64,000 nucleotides of DNA from positions 62,001 through 126,000 of the forward strand of contig NZ_JBHULV010000022.1 in assembly GCF_042684645.1 (NCBI RefSeq), written 5' to 3'. Made by a program: the position numbers and the translations under genes. Below, one piece after another: positions 27,465 to 35,555 of this stretch; position 1 is the stretch's first letter; each line of letters opens with the position of its first letter. Under the pieces are notes generated by a model. That model worked only from the letters and a program-made list of their open reading frames with translations. It ran no database searches and was not told where the DNA came from. The DNA comes from Pseudopedobacter alpinus. Its GTDB lineage: Bacteria; Bacteroidota; Bacteroidia; Sphingobacteriales; Sphingobacteriaceae.

Positions 27465-27815
27465 GTGGATAAAAGCTTAAATAATTATCCGGGAGCAAAT
27501 GCTAAGTATTTAGGATTTAATAATGGGAAATATCGCATAGGGTTTGATATCGGGGATTTTGAAATCACGAGGGCTAATATCAGAGGTTTAATGATACATG
27601 AAGGTTACGGTCATGGCATTATGGGATATAGAGATGGCTTTAAAAATCATTATAAAGCTTATTTTGCGGTAATTGACAGTAAATACTGGGCTGAGACTAG
27701 TCAATTATTTAAGAAGCACACGGTAAGAGGAATGTGGACTTATTATTTCAAAGAGGTGGGCAATAAAGCTATGCCAGAACCTTATCAATCAATGTATTTT
27801 AAATATAGAAAATAA
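27465..27815 (+). CDS. orphan toxin tip 4 fragment with HEGYGHG motif
   Basis: 116 residues from GTG 27465, directly after a stop codon, so the 5' part is missing. It contains IRGLMIHEGYGHGIMGYRDG (His/Glu/His at 27597-27614), then HYKAYFAVIDSKYW and a C-terminal YYFKEVGN. The HExxGHG pattern recurs in Bacteroidota Rhs tips and looks like a metal-binding site, though the spacing (HEx3H) is not the classical HExxH. Too short for an active secreted toxin by itself; a tip cassette. The next gene starts 4 bp after its stop. Confidence 0.65.
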   Translation: MDKSLNNYPGANAKYLGFNNGKYRIGFDIGDFEITRANIRGLMIHEGYGHGIMGYRDGFKNHYKAYFAVIDSKYWAETSQLFKKHTVRGMWTYYFKEVGNKAMPEPYQSMYFKYRK

Positions 27816-27819
27816 ACTA

Positions 27820-28391
27820 ATGAAACTATTTTTTCTTTTCGCCATTTTGATAGCTTCTTTTAATTTATTTGCATGCGACTGTAAAGTTGTAACCAAAGAA
27901 AAGGACTTTCAAGACTCAGATTACGTTTTTTTGGGACAAGTCAGGAATGTTTATAATTCTTATATCGAAGTATTTGTACAAGAAATATACAAAGGAGAAA
28001 ACGTAGAAACACTCTAATCGAAACTATTGATGATTGCTCTGTGCATCCAAAGCTTGGCGAATTGTGGCTGATGTACTCTAAAAAAGGTCAAGGGAATAAG
28101 TTTTTTGTTAGCCATTGTGGATGGTCTCGAAGTTTTGCAAACCCCTATGCAATTAATAGCGAAAATTTTCCATCTCCTCCTTTAGCAGGAGAACAACCCG
28201 ATAATGAATTAGCCATAAAAAAAGCTTTGAGCGAACTTGAATCAGATATATTAGATTTAAGAAATAATAAAAAAACAGAAACTAAATTTTTTGCACTTAA
28301 AGAATCTTATCCATATTTAGTGTTAGTTTGCTTATCAATAATTCTGGGCTTACTGTTCTTTATCTTAAAGAACAGGCGTTTAAATATGTAA
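27820..28391 (+). pseudogene. NTR/TIMP-like immunity lipoprotein, frameshifted
   Basis: The first frame (27820-28017) codes for a signal peptide ending NLFA and a mature start CDCKVVTKEKDFQDSDYVFL, then GQVRNV; it stops at 28017. The rest (TLIETIDDCSVHPKLGELWL ... VSHCGWSRSFANPY) continues in another frame to 28391 and ends in a membrane helix (LVLVCLSIILGLLFFIL) with a basic tail. One indel near 28000-28012 separates them. The CxC start, F..SD.VFLG strand and later Cys residues resemble netrin/TIMP-type domains, which include metalloprotease inhibitors. Lying 4 bp after a metal-motif tip, it probably is or was its immunity protein. Confidence 0.65.
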
Positions 28392-28395
28392 ACCC

Positions 28396-28512
28396 CCGTT
28401 TGGCACAAGAATGAGGGATTAGGGAAAGGGCGAGGGTTTCTTGTGCCTTAAAATATAAAAGCACAAGTAGCCCCTTCACATGCTAATGCTAAATACTTGC
28501 GCCAAACGGAGA
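28396..28512. repeat. inverted palindrome doublet 3 (REPIN-like)
   Basis: CCGTTTGGCACAAG (28396-28409) and the inverse CTTGCGCCAAACGG (28496-28509) flank about 86 bp, in which GGCACAAGA and TCTTGTGCC (28402-28410, 28439-28447) also pair. The damaged Gfo/Idh copy starts 3 bp after the right end. Confidence 0.8.
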
Positions 28513-28514
28513 CT

Positions 28515-28723
28515 CCAGCTTATGGTAAAGAAAAAGATGGTAATGAAGGCATGCTTTACACTTTTGATGAAAATAGCAATGTGGTAGAAGAAAAAATTCC
28601 TTCAGAAACCGGAGATTATAAATTACTATTTGACCAAGTTTTTAAAGCCATAAGAGGAAATAGCGAATACTTTATTAATCATAATGATATTTTGGGCAGT
28701 TGGCTATTTTAGAAAAATAATTT
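28515..28723 (+). pseudogene. duplicated 3' end of Gfo/Idh oxidoreductase gene (direct repeat, right copy)
   Basis: 209 bp nearly identical to 15350-15559 (two substitutions, one missing G in the run near 28694 that shifts the frame so the end reads ILGSWLF). No start or N-terminal domain, so it is a remnant. It abuts palindrome doublet 3 on the left and the bidirectional terminator on the right, where the original gene end probably lay. Confidence 0.9.
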
Positions 28724-28731
28724 CTCAAAAA

Positions 28732-28768
28732 AAAGTCCAATTAGCTTAATAACCGCTAATTGGACTTT
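28732..28768. terminator. bidirectional terminator
   Basis: Perfect 14-bp inverted repeat, 28732-28745 with 28755-28768, 9-nt loop; A-rich on the left and T-ending on the right. It can stop the minus-strand gene ending at 28786 and any transcript from the left. Confidence 0.8.
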
Positions 28769-28785
28769 ATGGAATGCTATCTTAT

Positions 28786-29628
28786 TTAAAACACATAGTT
28801 AACCTGAGTAACTCTTGTATTTCCTCTTTCTAAAGAGTTTTGTAAAACGTAAGTATCGTTTTGTAAGTTAATAATAGCCACTTCTTTTCTACTCACTTCT
28901 TGTGGAGTTAATATTGTTCTTTGTGAATTTAATTGCTGTCTAGAGTTTGTAAGTTTATCTATTGCTAAAGCTAATAACTGTTCGCCTAAAGAAAGCGTTT
29001 CAGTAGTTTGTGTGTATTGTGTATAATAGCTTTCTCTTGTATCAAAATAAACATCACTGTATCTGGTTCTATCGTAATCATTACATTGTCCTTCGTAATC
29101 ACCATGGTTTAAATGTGCTTTTAGCGCATTAACAGAAACTTCAATTTGAACAGGATTATTAGAGCCATTAGGTTTGTGGCAAACACTAACCTTTTTTTGA
29201 TTTTTAGGATATTTTACATCGTTATAACTATCTCCTGTAAACCAAACAATACCAGGATAATAAACTGAATTAACCCATTTTGATTTTTTAAAATCTTTTA
29301 TTTTACCCATTCTCGTATCAAAACGGTTATCATCCCATTTTTTATCATCCCAACGCTCATCCACTTTCCATTTAGCATTTTTTCCATTTAAATCTTTGTT
29401 TTTAATTTTATTGCCAGCATTACCTTTTTTCTCATAAGATTTATTGGAATTTTTGTTTTGTGGATGGTCATTATATTTTTCATTATGATTATCATTTTTT
29501 CCTTGATGTTTATCGGACTTTTCTTTTTGATTTCCTTTACCATTAGATTTTCCTTGGTTATAGTTTAATGAAATCATCATTAAAAAAGGGAGTATGGCAA
29601 TGCTTAATAAATATCTTTGCTTTTTCAT
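28786..29628 (-). CDS. secreted hypothetical protein, low-complexity N-terminal half
   Basis: 280 residues: an N-terminal hydrophobic signal segment (6-22), then a long Lys/Asn/Gly-rich stretch (about 25-90) of low complexity, then VSVCHKPNGSNNPVQIEVSV ... LKAHLNHGDYEGQC, a CHKP-HLNHGD motif seen in many secreted bacterial proteins of unknown role, and a C-terminal helical region. Function unknown. It starts 1 bp after the stop of the small lipoprotein gene, so the two form an operon. Confidence 0.6.
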   Translation of the reverse strand: MKKQRYLLSIAILPFLMMISLNYNQGKSNGKGNQKEKSDKHQGKNDNHNEKYNDHPQNKNSNKSYEKKGNAGNKIKNKDLNGKNAKWKVDERWDDKKWDDNRFDTRMGKIKDFKKSKWVNSVYYPGIVWFTGDSYNDVKYPKNQKKVSVCHKPNGSNNPVQIEVSVNALKAHLNHGDYEGQCNDYDRTRYSDVYFDTRESYYTQYTQTTETLSLGEQLLALAIDKLTNSRQQLNSQRTILTPQEVSRKEVAIINLQNDTYVLQNSLERGNTRVTQVNYVF

Positions 29629-29629
29629 C

Positions 29630-29845
29630 TTAGTTTGTTTTTTTAAATTCTTTATCTAAATCTTGCATAGATTTTTGAACGGTTTCAATATCTTTATTTA
29701 ATTGAGCTTCTTCTTTTTTCAAACTGTCCTGAAATTCCTCCATTTTTTTTACTTCAGGTTCTGTTGGTTTATTAGAATTACAAGCGTATAGAAAGCAAAC
29801 ACACAACAGTGTGCATGCAAAAAGAGTGATGTTTGATTTTTCCAT
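29630..29845 (-). CDS. small lipoprotein, 71 aa
   Basis: Signal peptide with lipobox L-Y-A-C22, followed by a charged coiled coil (KKMEEFQDSLKKEEAQLNKD). It recalls small outer-membrane lipoproteins in shape, but no family is recognised. First gene of a two-gene minus-strand unit. Confidence 0.6.
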   Translation of the reverse strand: MEKSNITLFACTLLCVCFLYACNSNKPTEPEVKKMEEFQDSLKKEEAQLNKDIETVQKSMQDLDKEFKKTN

Positions 29846-29988
29846 GAATTTAGGTTTAAAATAAAATTTGATGAATAGGGTTAGTCAATTATCCTGCCGT
29901 TAAATATTTTAAGTAAAAGCAAGATCTAACTTAGGTAATCCTGCGCTTAAAGAATTTCAAACATTGTATTAAATTGCTAAATTTAAAC

Positions 29989-30840
29989 ATGAAAAAGTAC
30001 ATTCTACTATGCTTTCTTTTTACTTTATTAAGTAAATTCTCAACTGCATGTGTTTGTCCCCCTCCAAACATTTTCTTAGAGTATCATATTTCTAAATATG
30101 TTTTTTATGGAGAGATTATTTCCAAGAACTATCCTAAAGATTCATTAACATACACATTTACCTTTAAAATAGAAGAGTATTTTAAAGAATTGAATAAACC
30201 AGAATATTTAAGTTTTACTTGGCCAGCCGAGGCAAGATATAGAAAAGAAGGAATTAGCAGTTGCGATTATGATGTTAACATAGGGAATAAATTATTGGTA
30301 TTTGCTCAAGAGAAAAATGGTAAGCTAAGTTTTGGGCTAAATTGTTCTAACAGTTCTTTTTACGGTATGAGTGTTAGTAATATTTCTGCTTTAAAAGCAG
30401 CTAAAAATTTTAATATTTATAACTACCACTTTAACTTTAATAATACATTATTTAAAGCTGCAAAACCTATTACTAATATTGATAGTTTAACGCTTCCTCT
30501 TAAAAACAAAGATTATGGGAATTTTGTAGGTGGTGTGATTATTATGTTTGATGTTGATACAAATGGCAACGTTATAAAAAGTAATTTTTGGGAGACAACA
30601 AATAGTGAATTTAATAAAATTGATCCTGAAATTTATGTTTACGACATTATAAATAAAGAATATAGAAAGCCTGAAAATGAGTTTGAAGTTGATGCTCTTG
30701 AGGTCTCAAAAAGTATAAAAAATTGGGAAGTATTGCGATTTTTAAATGGGAATATGCCTGTAAATTCTAGACATTATATTATCTACAAAATAGATAAAAA
30801 TCATAAATTAAGTTGGAAACAGTTTTACTTTATGCTGTAA
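29989..30840 (+). CDS. secreted NTR/TIMP-like protein
   Basis: 283 residues from ATG 29989 (a TTG 15 bp upstream is unlikely). The signal peptide ends at STA and the mature protein begins CVCPPPNIFLEYHISKYVFY, then GEII. CxC at the mature N-terminus plus the YVFYGEI strand and later cysteines (SSCDYDV, LNCSNS) are features of the netrin/TIMP fold. The C-terminal part (about 150-283) is unrelated. It lies just outside the duplicated Gfo/Idh remnant, near the similar immunity pseudogene at 27820. Function unknown. Confidence 0.55.
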   Translation: MKKYILLCFLFTLLSKFSTACVCPPPNIFLEYHISKYVFYGEIISKNYPKDSLTYTFTFKIEEYFKELNKPEYLSFTWPAEARYRKEGISSCDYDVNIGNKLLVFAQEKNGKLSFGLNCSNSSFYGMSVSNISALKAAKNFNIYNYHFNFNNTLFKAAKPITNIDSLTLPLKNKDYGNFVGGVIIMFDVDTNGNVIKSNFWETTNSEFNKIDPEIYVYDIINKEYRKPENEFEVDALEVSKSIKNWEVLRFLNGNMPVNSRHYIIYKIDKNHKLSWKQFYFML

Positions 30841-30899
30841 TTTCTAAAAGGGTATCATCTTTAGTAGCTATAGTCTAAATTAAGGCGTATGAACGTAAA

Positions 30900-30927
30900 G
30901 CGTTCCCGCCTAAGCAGGCGGGAACGC
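30900..30927. repeat. 12-bp perfect hairpin between convergent genes
   Basis: GCGTTCCCGCCT and AGGCGGGAACGC (30900-30911, 30916-30927) around a 4-nt AAGC loop. It is GC-rich against an AT-rich background and sits between two convergent genes, so it can act as a terminator; the sequence is of the kind found in many copies in Bacteroidota genomes. Confidence 0.75.
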
Positions 30928-30937
30928 CATTAATTTA

Positions 30938-32578
30938 TTACCTCCAAGCTTTATATAAATTAATTAAGCCATTTGTGGAAGCGTCATGAGAATCAATTTC
31001 TGTATCGTCTTTTAGCTCTGGTAAAATTTTGCCAGCCAATTGCTTGCCTAACTCTACACCCCATTGATCAAAACTAAAAATATTCCAAATTACTCCTTGT
31101 GTGTATATTTTATGTTCGTACATGGCTAATAAGGAACCCAATACTTTAGGAGTTATTTTTTTAACCAGAATAGAATTGGTTGGGCGGTTACCTTCAAACA
31201 CTTTAAATGGTGCAATGGTATCAATTTCTTCTTGGCTTTTTCCTTCTAGCTCGGCAATCACTTCTTCTTCTGTTTTACCATTCATTAATGCTTCGGTTTG
31301 CGCAAAAAAGTTAGATAAAAGCATGTTATGATGCTCTCCTAATGGGTTGTGAGATTTCGCAGGGGCAATAAAATCGCAAGGGATAAGCTTGGTACCTTGG
31401 TGAATTAATTGATAAAAAGCATGTTGCCCGTTGGTGCCAGGTTCGCCCCAAATAACTGGGCCGGTTTGGTAATTAACTTTTTCTCCTGTACGGTCAACGT
31501 ATTTACCATTACTTTCCATATCGCCTTGCTGAAAGTAAGCTGCAAAACGGTGCATGTATTGGTCGTAAGGTAAAATGGCTTGTGTTTCAGATTCAAAAAA
31601 GTTGTTGTACCAAATACCTAATAAAGCTAAAACAACAGGAATGTTTTGGTCAAATTCGGCAGTTTTAAAATGGTTATCCATTTCATGTGCGCCAGTTAGT
31701 AATTCTTCAAAATTATCGTAACCAACAGAAAGGGCAATAGGCAAACCAATGGCGCTCCACAAAGAGTAACGTCCACCAACCCAATCCCAAAAGCCAAACA
31801 TATTTTTGGTGTCAATTCCAAATTTGCCCACACCATCTGCATTTGTAGAAAGTGCAGCAAAGTGTTTAGCCACGTCAGCATCGGCAGCGCCACTTGCTAA
31901 AAACCAATTACGAGCGCTATGTGCATTGCTCATGGTTTCTTGTGTGGTAAAAGTTTTAGAGGCTACTAAAAATAAAGTAGTTTCTGGATTTACATTTTTT
32001 AAGGTTTCTACAATATGAGTACCATCAACGTTAGATACAAAATGTAAGTTTAAATGATTTTTGTACGCTTTTAATGCTTCGGTAACCATAACTGGTCCTA
32101 AATCTGAACCTCCAATACCAATATTTACAACATCAGTAATTGCTTTTCCTGTGTATCCTTTCCAATCGCCAGAAATAATGGCTTCAGAAAAAGTTTTCAT
32201 TTTGCCTAAAACTTCGTTTACATCTGGCATTACATCTTTACCATCAACCAAAACTGGTGTATTGCTGCGGTTACGTAAAGCGGTGTGTAAAACAGCTCTG
32301 TTTTCGGTTTCGTTAATCACATCACCATCAAACATGGCTTTTATAGCTTCATCTAATTTACACTCTTTAGCAAGCTCTAAAAGCAAAGCCATGGTTTTTT
32401 CGTCTATTCTGTTTTTAGAATAATCAACAAAAATATCGTTAAATTGAATAGAAAATTTGTTAAAACGCTGTGGGTCTTTTTCAAAAAGTTCTTTCATGTG
32501 AACATCTGCCATATCAACTAAGTGATCTATCAGATATTCGTAAGCTTGCGTTTGTGTGAAATTGATTTTGGAAAGCAT
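30938..32578 (-). CDS. pgi: glucose-6-phosphate isomerase
   Basis: 546 residues from ATG 32578 (MLSKINFTQTQAYEYL); an in-frame extension of 20 residues upstream is hydrophobic and unlike family members. Converts glucose 6-phosphate and fructose 6-phosphate in glycolysis and gluconeogenesis, cytoplasmic. Signatures: VNIGIGGSDLGPVM, FLVASKTFTTQETM, the WDWVGGRYSLWSAIGL signature near the middle, and QLIHQGTKLIPCDFI. Length fits the eubacterial long-form family. Single gene. Confidence 0.97.
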   Translation of the reverse strand: MLSKINFTQTQAYEYLIDHLVDMADVHMKELFEKDPQRFNKFSIQFNDIFVDYSKNRIDEKTMALLLELAKECKLDEAIKAMFDGDVINETENRAVLHTALRNRSNTPVLVDGKDVMPDVNEVLGKMKTFSEAIISGDWKGYTGKAITDVVNIGIGGSDLGPVMVTEALKAYKNHLNLHFVSNVDGTHIVETLKNVNPETTLFLVASKTFTTQETMSNAHSARNWFLASGAADADVAKHFAALSTNADGVGKFGIDTKNMFGFWDWVGGRYSLWSAIGLPIALSVGYDNFEELLTGAHEMDNHFKTAEFDQNIPVVLALLGIWYNNFFESETQAILPYDQYMHRFAAYFQQGDMESNGKYVDRTGEKVNYQTGPVIWGEPGTNGQHAFYQLIHQGTKLIPCDFIAPAKSHNPLGEHHNMLLSNFFAQTEALMNGKTEEEVIAELEGKSQEEIDTIAPFKVFEGNRPTNSILVKKITPKVLGSLLAMYEHKIYTQGVIWNIFSFDQWGVELGKQLAGKILPELKDDTEIDSHDASTNGLINLYKAWR

Positions 32579-32725
32579 ATTTTGGTTGTTTTTTTTGTAA
32601 AGATAAAATTTTAAGAAAAAATACAGCCTTAAAACCAAAAGATTGCAAAATTATTAAGACATATTACAGTAAAGTAGGATTGATATTGAGTTTTTGTTAA
32701 ATTGCTTTTCGCTTAAATTGAAATT

Positions 32726-34042
32726 ATGGTTAAGAAATTAGTAGTTGGATTATTGCTAACCTTTAGTTTGCAAACATTTGCCCAAAACAAAGTAGATGAT
32801 GTAAAAACATTTACACTTAACAACGGGATGAAGTTTTTGGTGTTAGAAGATGCATCAATCCCTAATGCAAATATGTATTTGTTTTATAAAGTAGGTTCTA
32901 GAAATGAACATCCTGGGATAACAGGTTTATCGCACTTTTTTGAACACATGATGTTTAACGGAGCTAAAAAATACGGACCTAAAATGTTTGATAAAACCAT
33001 GGAATTTAATGGCGGTTCTAACAATGCTTACACCACCCAAAATGTAACAGTTTATTCAAATTGGTTTCCGGCAACAGCTTTAGAAACTATGTTTGATTTA
33101 GAAGCCGACAGGATTGAAAACTTAAGTATTGACCCTAAATATGTAGATTCTGAACGTGAAGTTGTACTGTCTGAAAGAAGTACGGGTTTAGAAAACTCAC
33201 CTTGGCGTACTTTAGGCGAGCAAGTGAATGGTGTTGCATTTTTAGAACACCCTTACCGTTGGAGCGTGATAGGTTATGAAGAGGATATTAAAAACTGGAC
33301 TAAAGAGGATTTAGAATATTATTATAAAACATATTATGCGCCAAATAATTGTACTGTGGTAATTTCTGGTAATGTAAAATTAGCAGAGGTTAAGCGTTTA
33401 GCCGATAAATATATGGCATCAATTCCAGCCCAAAAACCCGGACCTAAAGTGCATTTAGTGGAACCTAAACAAACTGGTGAACGCAGAATTACAGTGCAAA
33501 AAACAGTAGCATCACCTTATATGATGGTTTCTTTTCATGTACCAGAAACTATGTCTAAAGATTATTATGCTTTAGATATTTTAAGTTCTGTTTTAAGTAG
33601 CGGAAAAACATCAAGGTTATACCACAGTTTAGTGGATAATAAGCAAGTGGCAACTAATATCTTCACAGATTTTTCTGAAAGTTTTGACCCAAATCTTTTT
33701 TCTATTTATGTTTCTTTAAGTGCTGATAAATCAACCGAAGAGGCTGAAAAATTAATTTATGAGGAACTAAATAAAATTGCAAAAGAGGGGATTACAGCTG
33801 ATGAATTGCAAAAAATAAAGAATCAAAAATTGATGAAATTTTATGCCGATATTGAAACTATTGACGGAAAATCTAATAATTTAGGTACTTATGAACTGTT
33901 TTTTGGCGATTATAAAAAGTTATTTAGTGCACCAGATGAATATGCTAAAGTAACGGTTGAAGACATAAAAAAAGTTGCCGATGAATATTTTAAGAAAAGT
34001 AACAGAACGGTTGGAGTGTTAAAAAGTAATGTAGAGGAGTAA
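32726..34042 (+). CDS. M16 zinc peptidase, catalytic subunit type
   Basis: 438 residues with signal peptide (ends TFAQ20). The inverted zinc motif H70-F-F-E-H74 (LSHFFEHMMFNG) and the downstream Glu in FDLEADRIENL are present, so the site is complete. Two M16 halves follow. Periplasmic protease of the pitrilysin/processing-peptidase type. The next gene codes for an M16 protein without the motif, and such pairs usually work as a heterodimer, one half catalytic and the other substrate-binding. Confidence 0.92.
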   Translation: MVKKLVVGLLLTFSLQTFAQNKVDDVKTFTLNNGMKFLVLEDASIPNANMYLFYKVGSRNEHPGITGLSHFFEHMMFNGAKKYGPKMFDKTMEFNGGSNNAYTTQNVTVYSNWFPATALETMFDLEADRIENLSIDPKYVDSEREVVLSERSTGLENSPWRTLGEQVNGVAFLEHPYRWSVIGYEEDIKNWTKEDLEYYYKTYYAPNNCTVVISGNVKLAEVKRLADKYMASIPAQKPGPKVHLVEPKQTGERRITVQKTVASPYMMVSFHVPETMSKDYYALDILSSVLSSGKTSRLYHSLVDNKQVATNIFTDFSESFDPNLFSIYVSLSADKSTEEAEKLIYEELNKIAKEGITADELQKIKNQKLMKFYADIETIDGKSNNLGTYELFFGDYKKLFSAPDEYAKVTVEDIKKVADEYFKKSNRTVGVLKSNVEE

Positions 34043-34116
34043 GTTTAAAAGTATCAAGTATCAAGTATCAAGTTTGAACTTAGTTGAATCTCGATAATCA
34101 ATTAAAATAAAAAAAC

Positions 34117-35505
34117 ATGCAGAAAATATTTTCAATAACACTGCTTTTTGCTTTAATAGCATCGGCATTTATAACTCAAGCGCAGGGAAACTTTAAGTTG
34201 CCCGCCTATCAGAAGTTTACTTTAAAAAATGGTTTAACTGTGTATTTAATGGAGCAACATGAAGTGCCTACCATTAGTGTATCTGCTGTATTACCTGCTG
34301 GTGCTGTTTATGACGGTGCACAAAATGGTTTGGCTGCTTTAACTGCTGACGGGTTAATGTACGGAACTAAAAGTTTTACTAAATCTCAAATTGAAGAAAA
34401 TTTAGACTTTTTAGGAGCTTCTTTAAATACTTATGTCAATAAAGAATCAGCGGGCTTATCTGCTAAATTTGCTAAGAAAGACCAAGACCAAGTACTCAGC
34501 ATTTTAAAAGAGGTTTTAACAACTCCTGTTTTTAATAAGGACGAGTTTGAAAAAGAAAAGGCCAGAGGCATACAACAGTTACAAAGGGCTACAGAAAGCC
34601 CAAGAAACGTGATTCAAAATTTTTGGGATCAATTTATCTACGGAGCGCACCCCTATGGTAACCCAACATCGGGTAAAGTAAGTACCATTACTGATATTAA
34701 TGTTGAGGACTTAAAGGTATTTTACGCGAAGAACTACCAGCCAAACCACGCGGCCATAGCCATAGTTGGCGATTTTAGTAGTAAGCAAATGCAAGATAAA
34801 ATCACCAAACTTTTTGCGGATTGGAAAAAAGGAAAAGATAATAACATTCAAATTGCTGCTGTACCAGCATTGCCCTCAAAGGCCAGAGTTTTGTTGGTTA
34901 ATAAAGATGATGCCCGAGAAACAACTATGTTTATTGGCGGTAAAGGGATTAGTAAAAACAACTCAGATGAAGTGGCTATACAAGTAATAAATACGGTTTT
35001 GGGAGGTAGATTTACATCTTGGCTAAATGATGAGCTAAGGGTAAATTCGGGTTTAACTTATGGTGCTAGAAGTAGTTTTTCGTCTTTAAAAAATGGGGGA
35101 ACCTTTTATGTTTCAACATTTACAGCCACCAAAACAACACAACCTACAATTGATAAAGCTTTAGAGGTTTTACAGAAACTCAAAGAAAAAGGAATTGATG
35201 AAGAAACTTTAACATCTGCTAAAAACTATGTGAAAGGTCAGTTTCCTCCAGATTATGAAACAGCCGGACAGTTAGCTTCGTTATTAACACAAATGTTTTG
35301 GTACGGTTTTGATGAAAGTTATATCAATAACTTTGAAACAAATGTTGATGGTTTAACAACAGCTAAATCAAAAGAAATTATTGCTAAATACTTCCCTAAT
35401 AACCAATTACAGTTTTTGTTTATAGGTAAAACTGCTGATATTAAAGATATAGTTGGCAAATATGGCGAGGTAATAGAGAAAAATATTAAGGATGATGGAT
35501 TTTGA
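34117..35505 (+). CDS. M16 peptidase family protein, non-catalytic partner
   Basis: 462 residues with signal peptide (ends TQAQ). Where the active homologue has HxxEH, this one has NGLAALTADGLMYGTKS, with no zinc ligands, while it keeps the C-terminal R/Y-type motif (ELRVNSGLTYGARSSF). That pattern marks the inactive subunit of bacterial M16 pairs. It lies 74 bp behind the catalytic gene; the spacer holds three copies of AAGTATC. Likely in an operon and in complex with the preceding product. Confidence 0.9.
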   Translation: MQKIFSITLLFALIASAFITQAQGNFKLPAYQKFTLKNGLTVYLMEQHEVPTISVSAVLPAGAVYDGAQNGLAALTADGLMYGTKSFTKSQIEENLDFLGASLNTYVNKESAGLSAKFAKKDQDQVLSILKEVLTTPVFNKDEFEKEKARGIQQLQRATESPRNVIQNFWDQFIYGAHPYGNPTSGKVSTITDINVEDLKVFYAKNYQPNHAAIAIVGDFSSKQMQDKITKLFADWKKGKDNNIQIAAVPALPSKARVLLVNKDDARETTMFIGGKGISKNNSDEVAIQVINTVLGGRFTSWLNDELRVNSGLTYGARSSFSSLKNGGTFYVSTFTATKTTQPTIDKALEVLQKLKEKGIDEETLTSAKNYVKGQFPPDYETAGQLASLLTQMFWYGFDESYINNFETNVDGLTTAKSKEIIAKYFPNNQLQFLFIGKTADIKDIVGKYGEVIEKNIKDDGF

Positions 35506-35516
35506 CTAATTGTAAA

Positions 35517-35548
35517 AAATCAGGTTAAGCAATTGCTTAACCTGATTT
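35517..35548 (+). terminator. terminator between convergent genes
   Basis: Perfect 14-bp inverted repeat, 35517-35530 with 35535-35548, AATT loop, A-rich before and T-rich after. It can serve both the M16 gene and the minus-strand hydrolase gene ending at 35556. Confidence 0.8.
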
Positions 35549-35555
35549 AATATTT

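Noticed and set aside
27597..27614. Canonical HExxH zinc-protease site in tip 4
   Set aside because: The spacing is H-E-G-Y-G-H, one residue longer than HExxH, so it is reported only as a metal-motif-like site.
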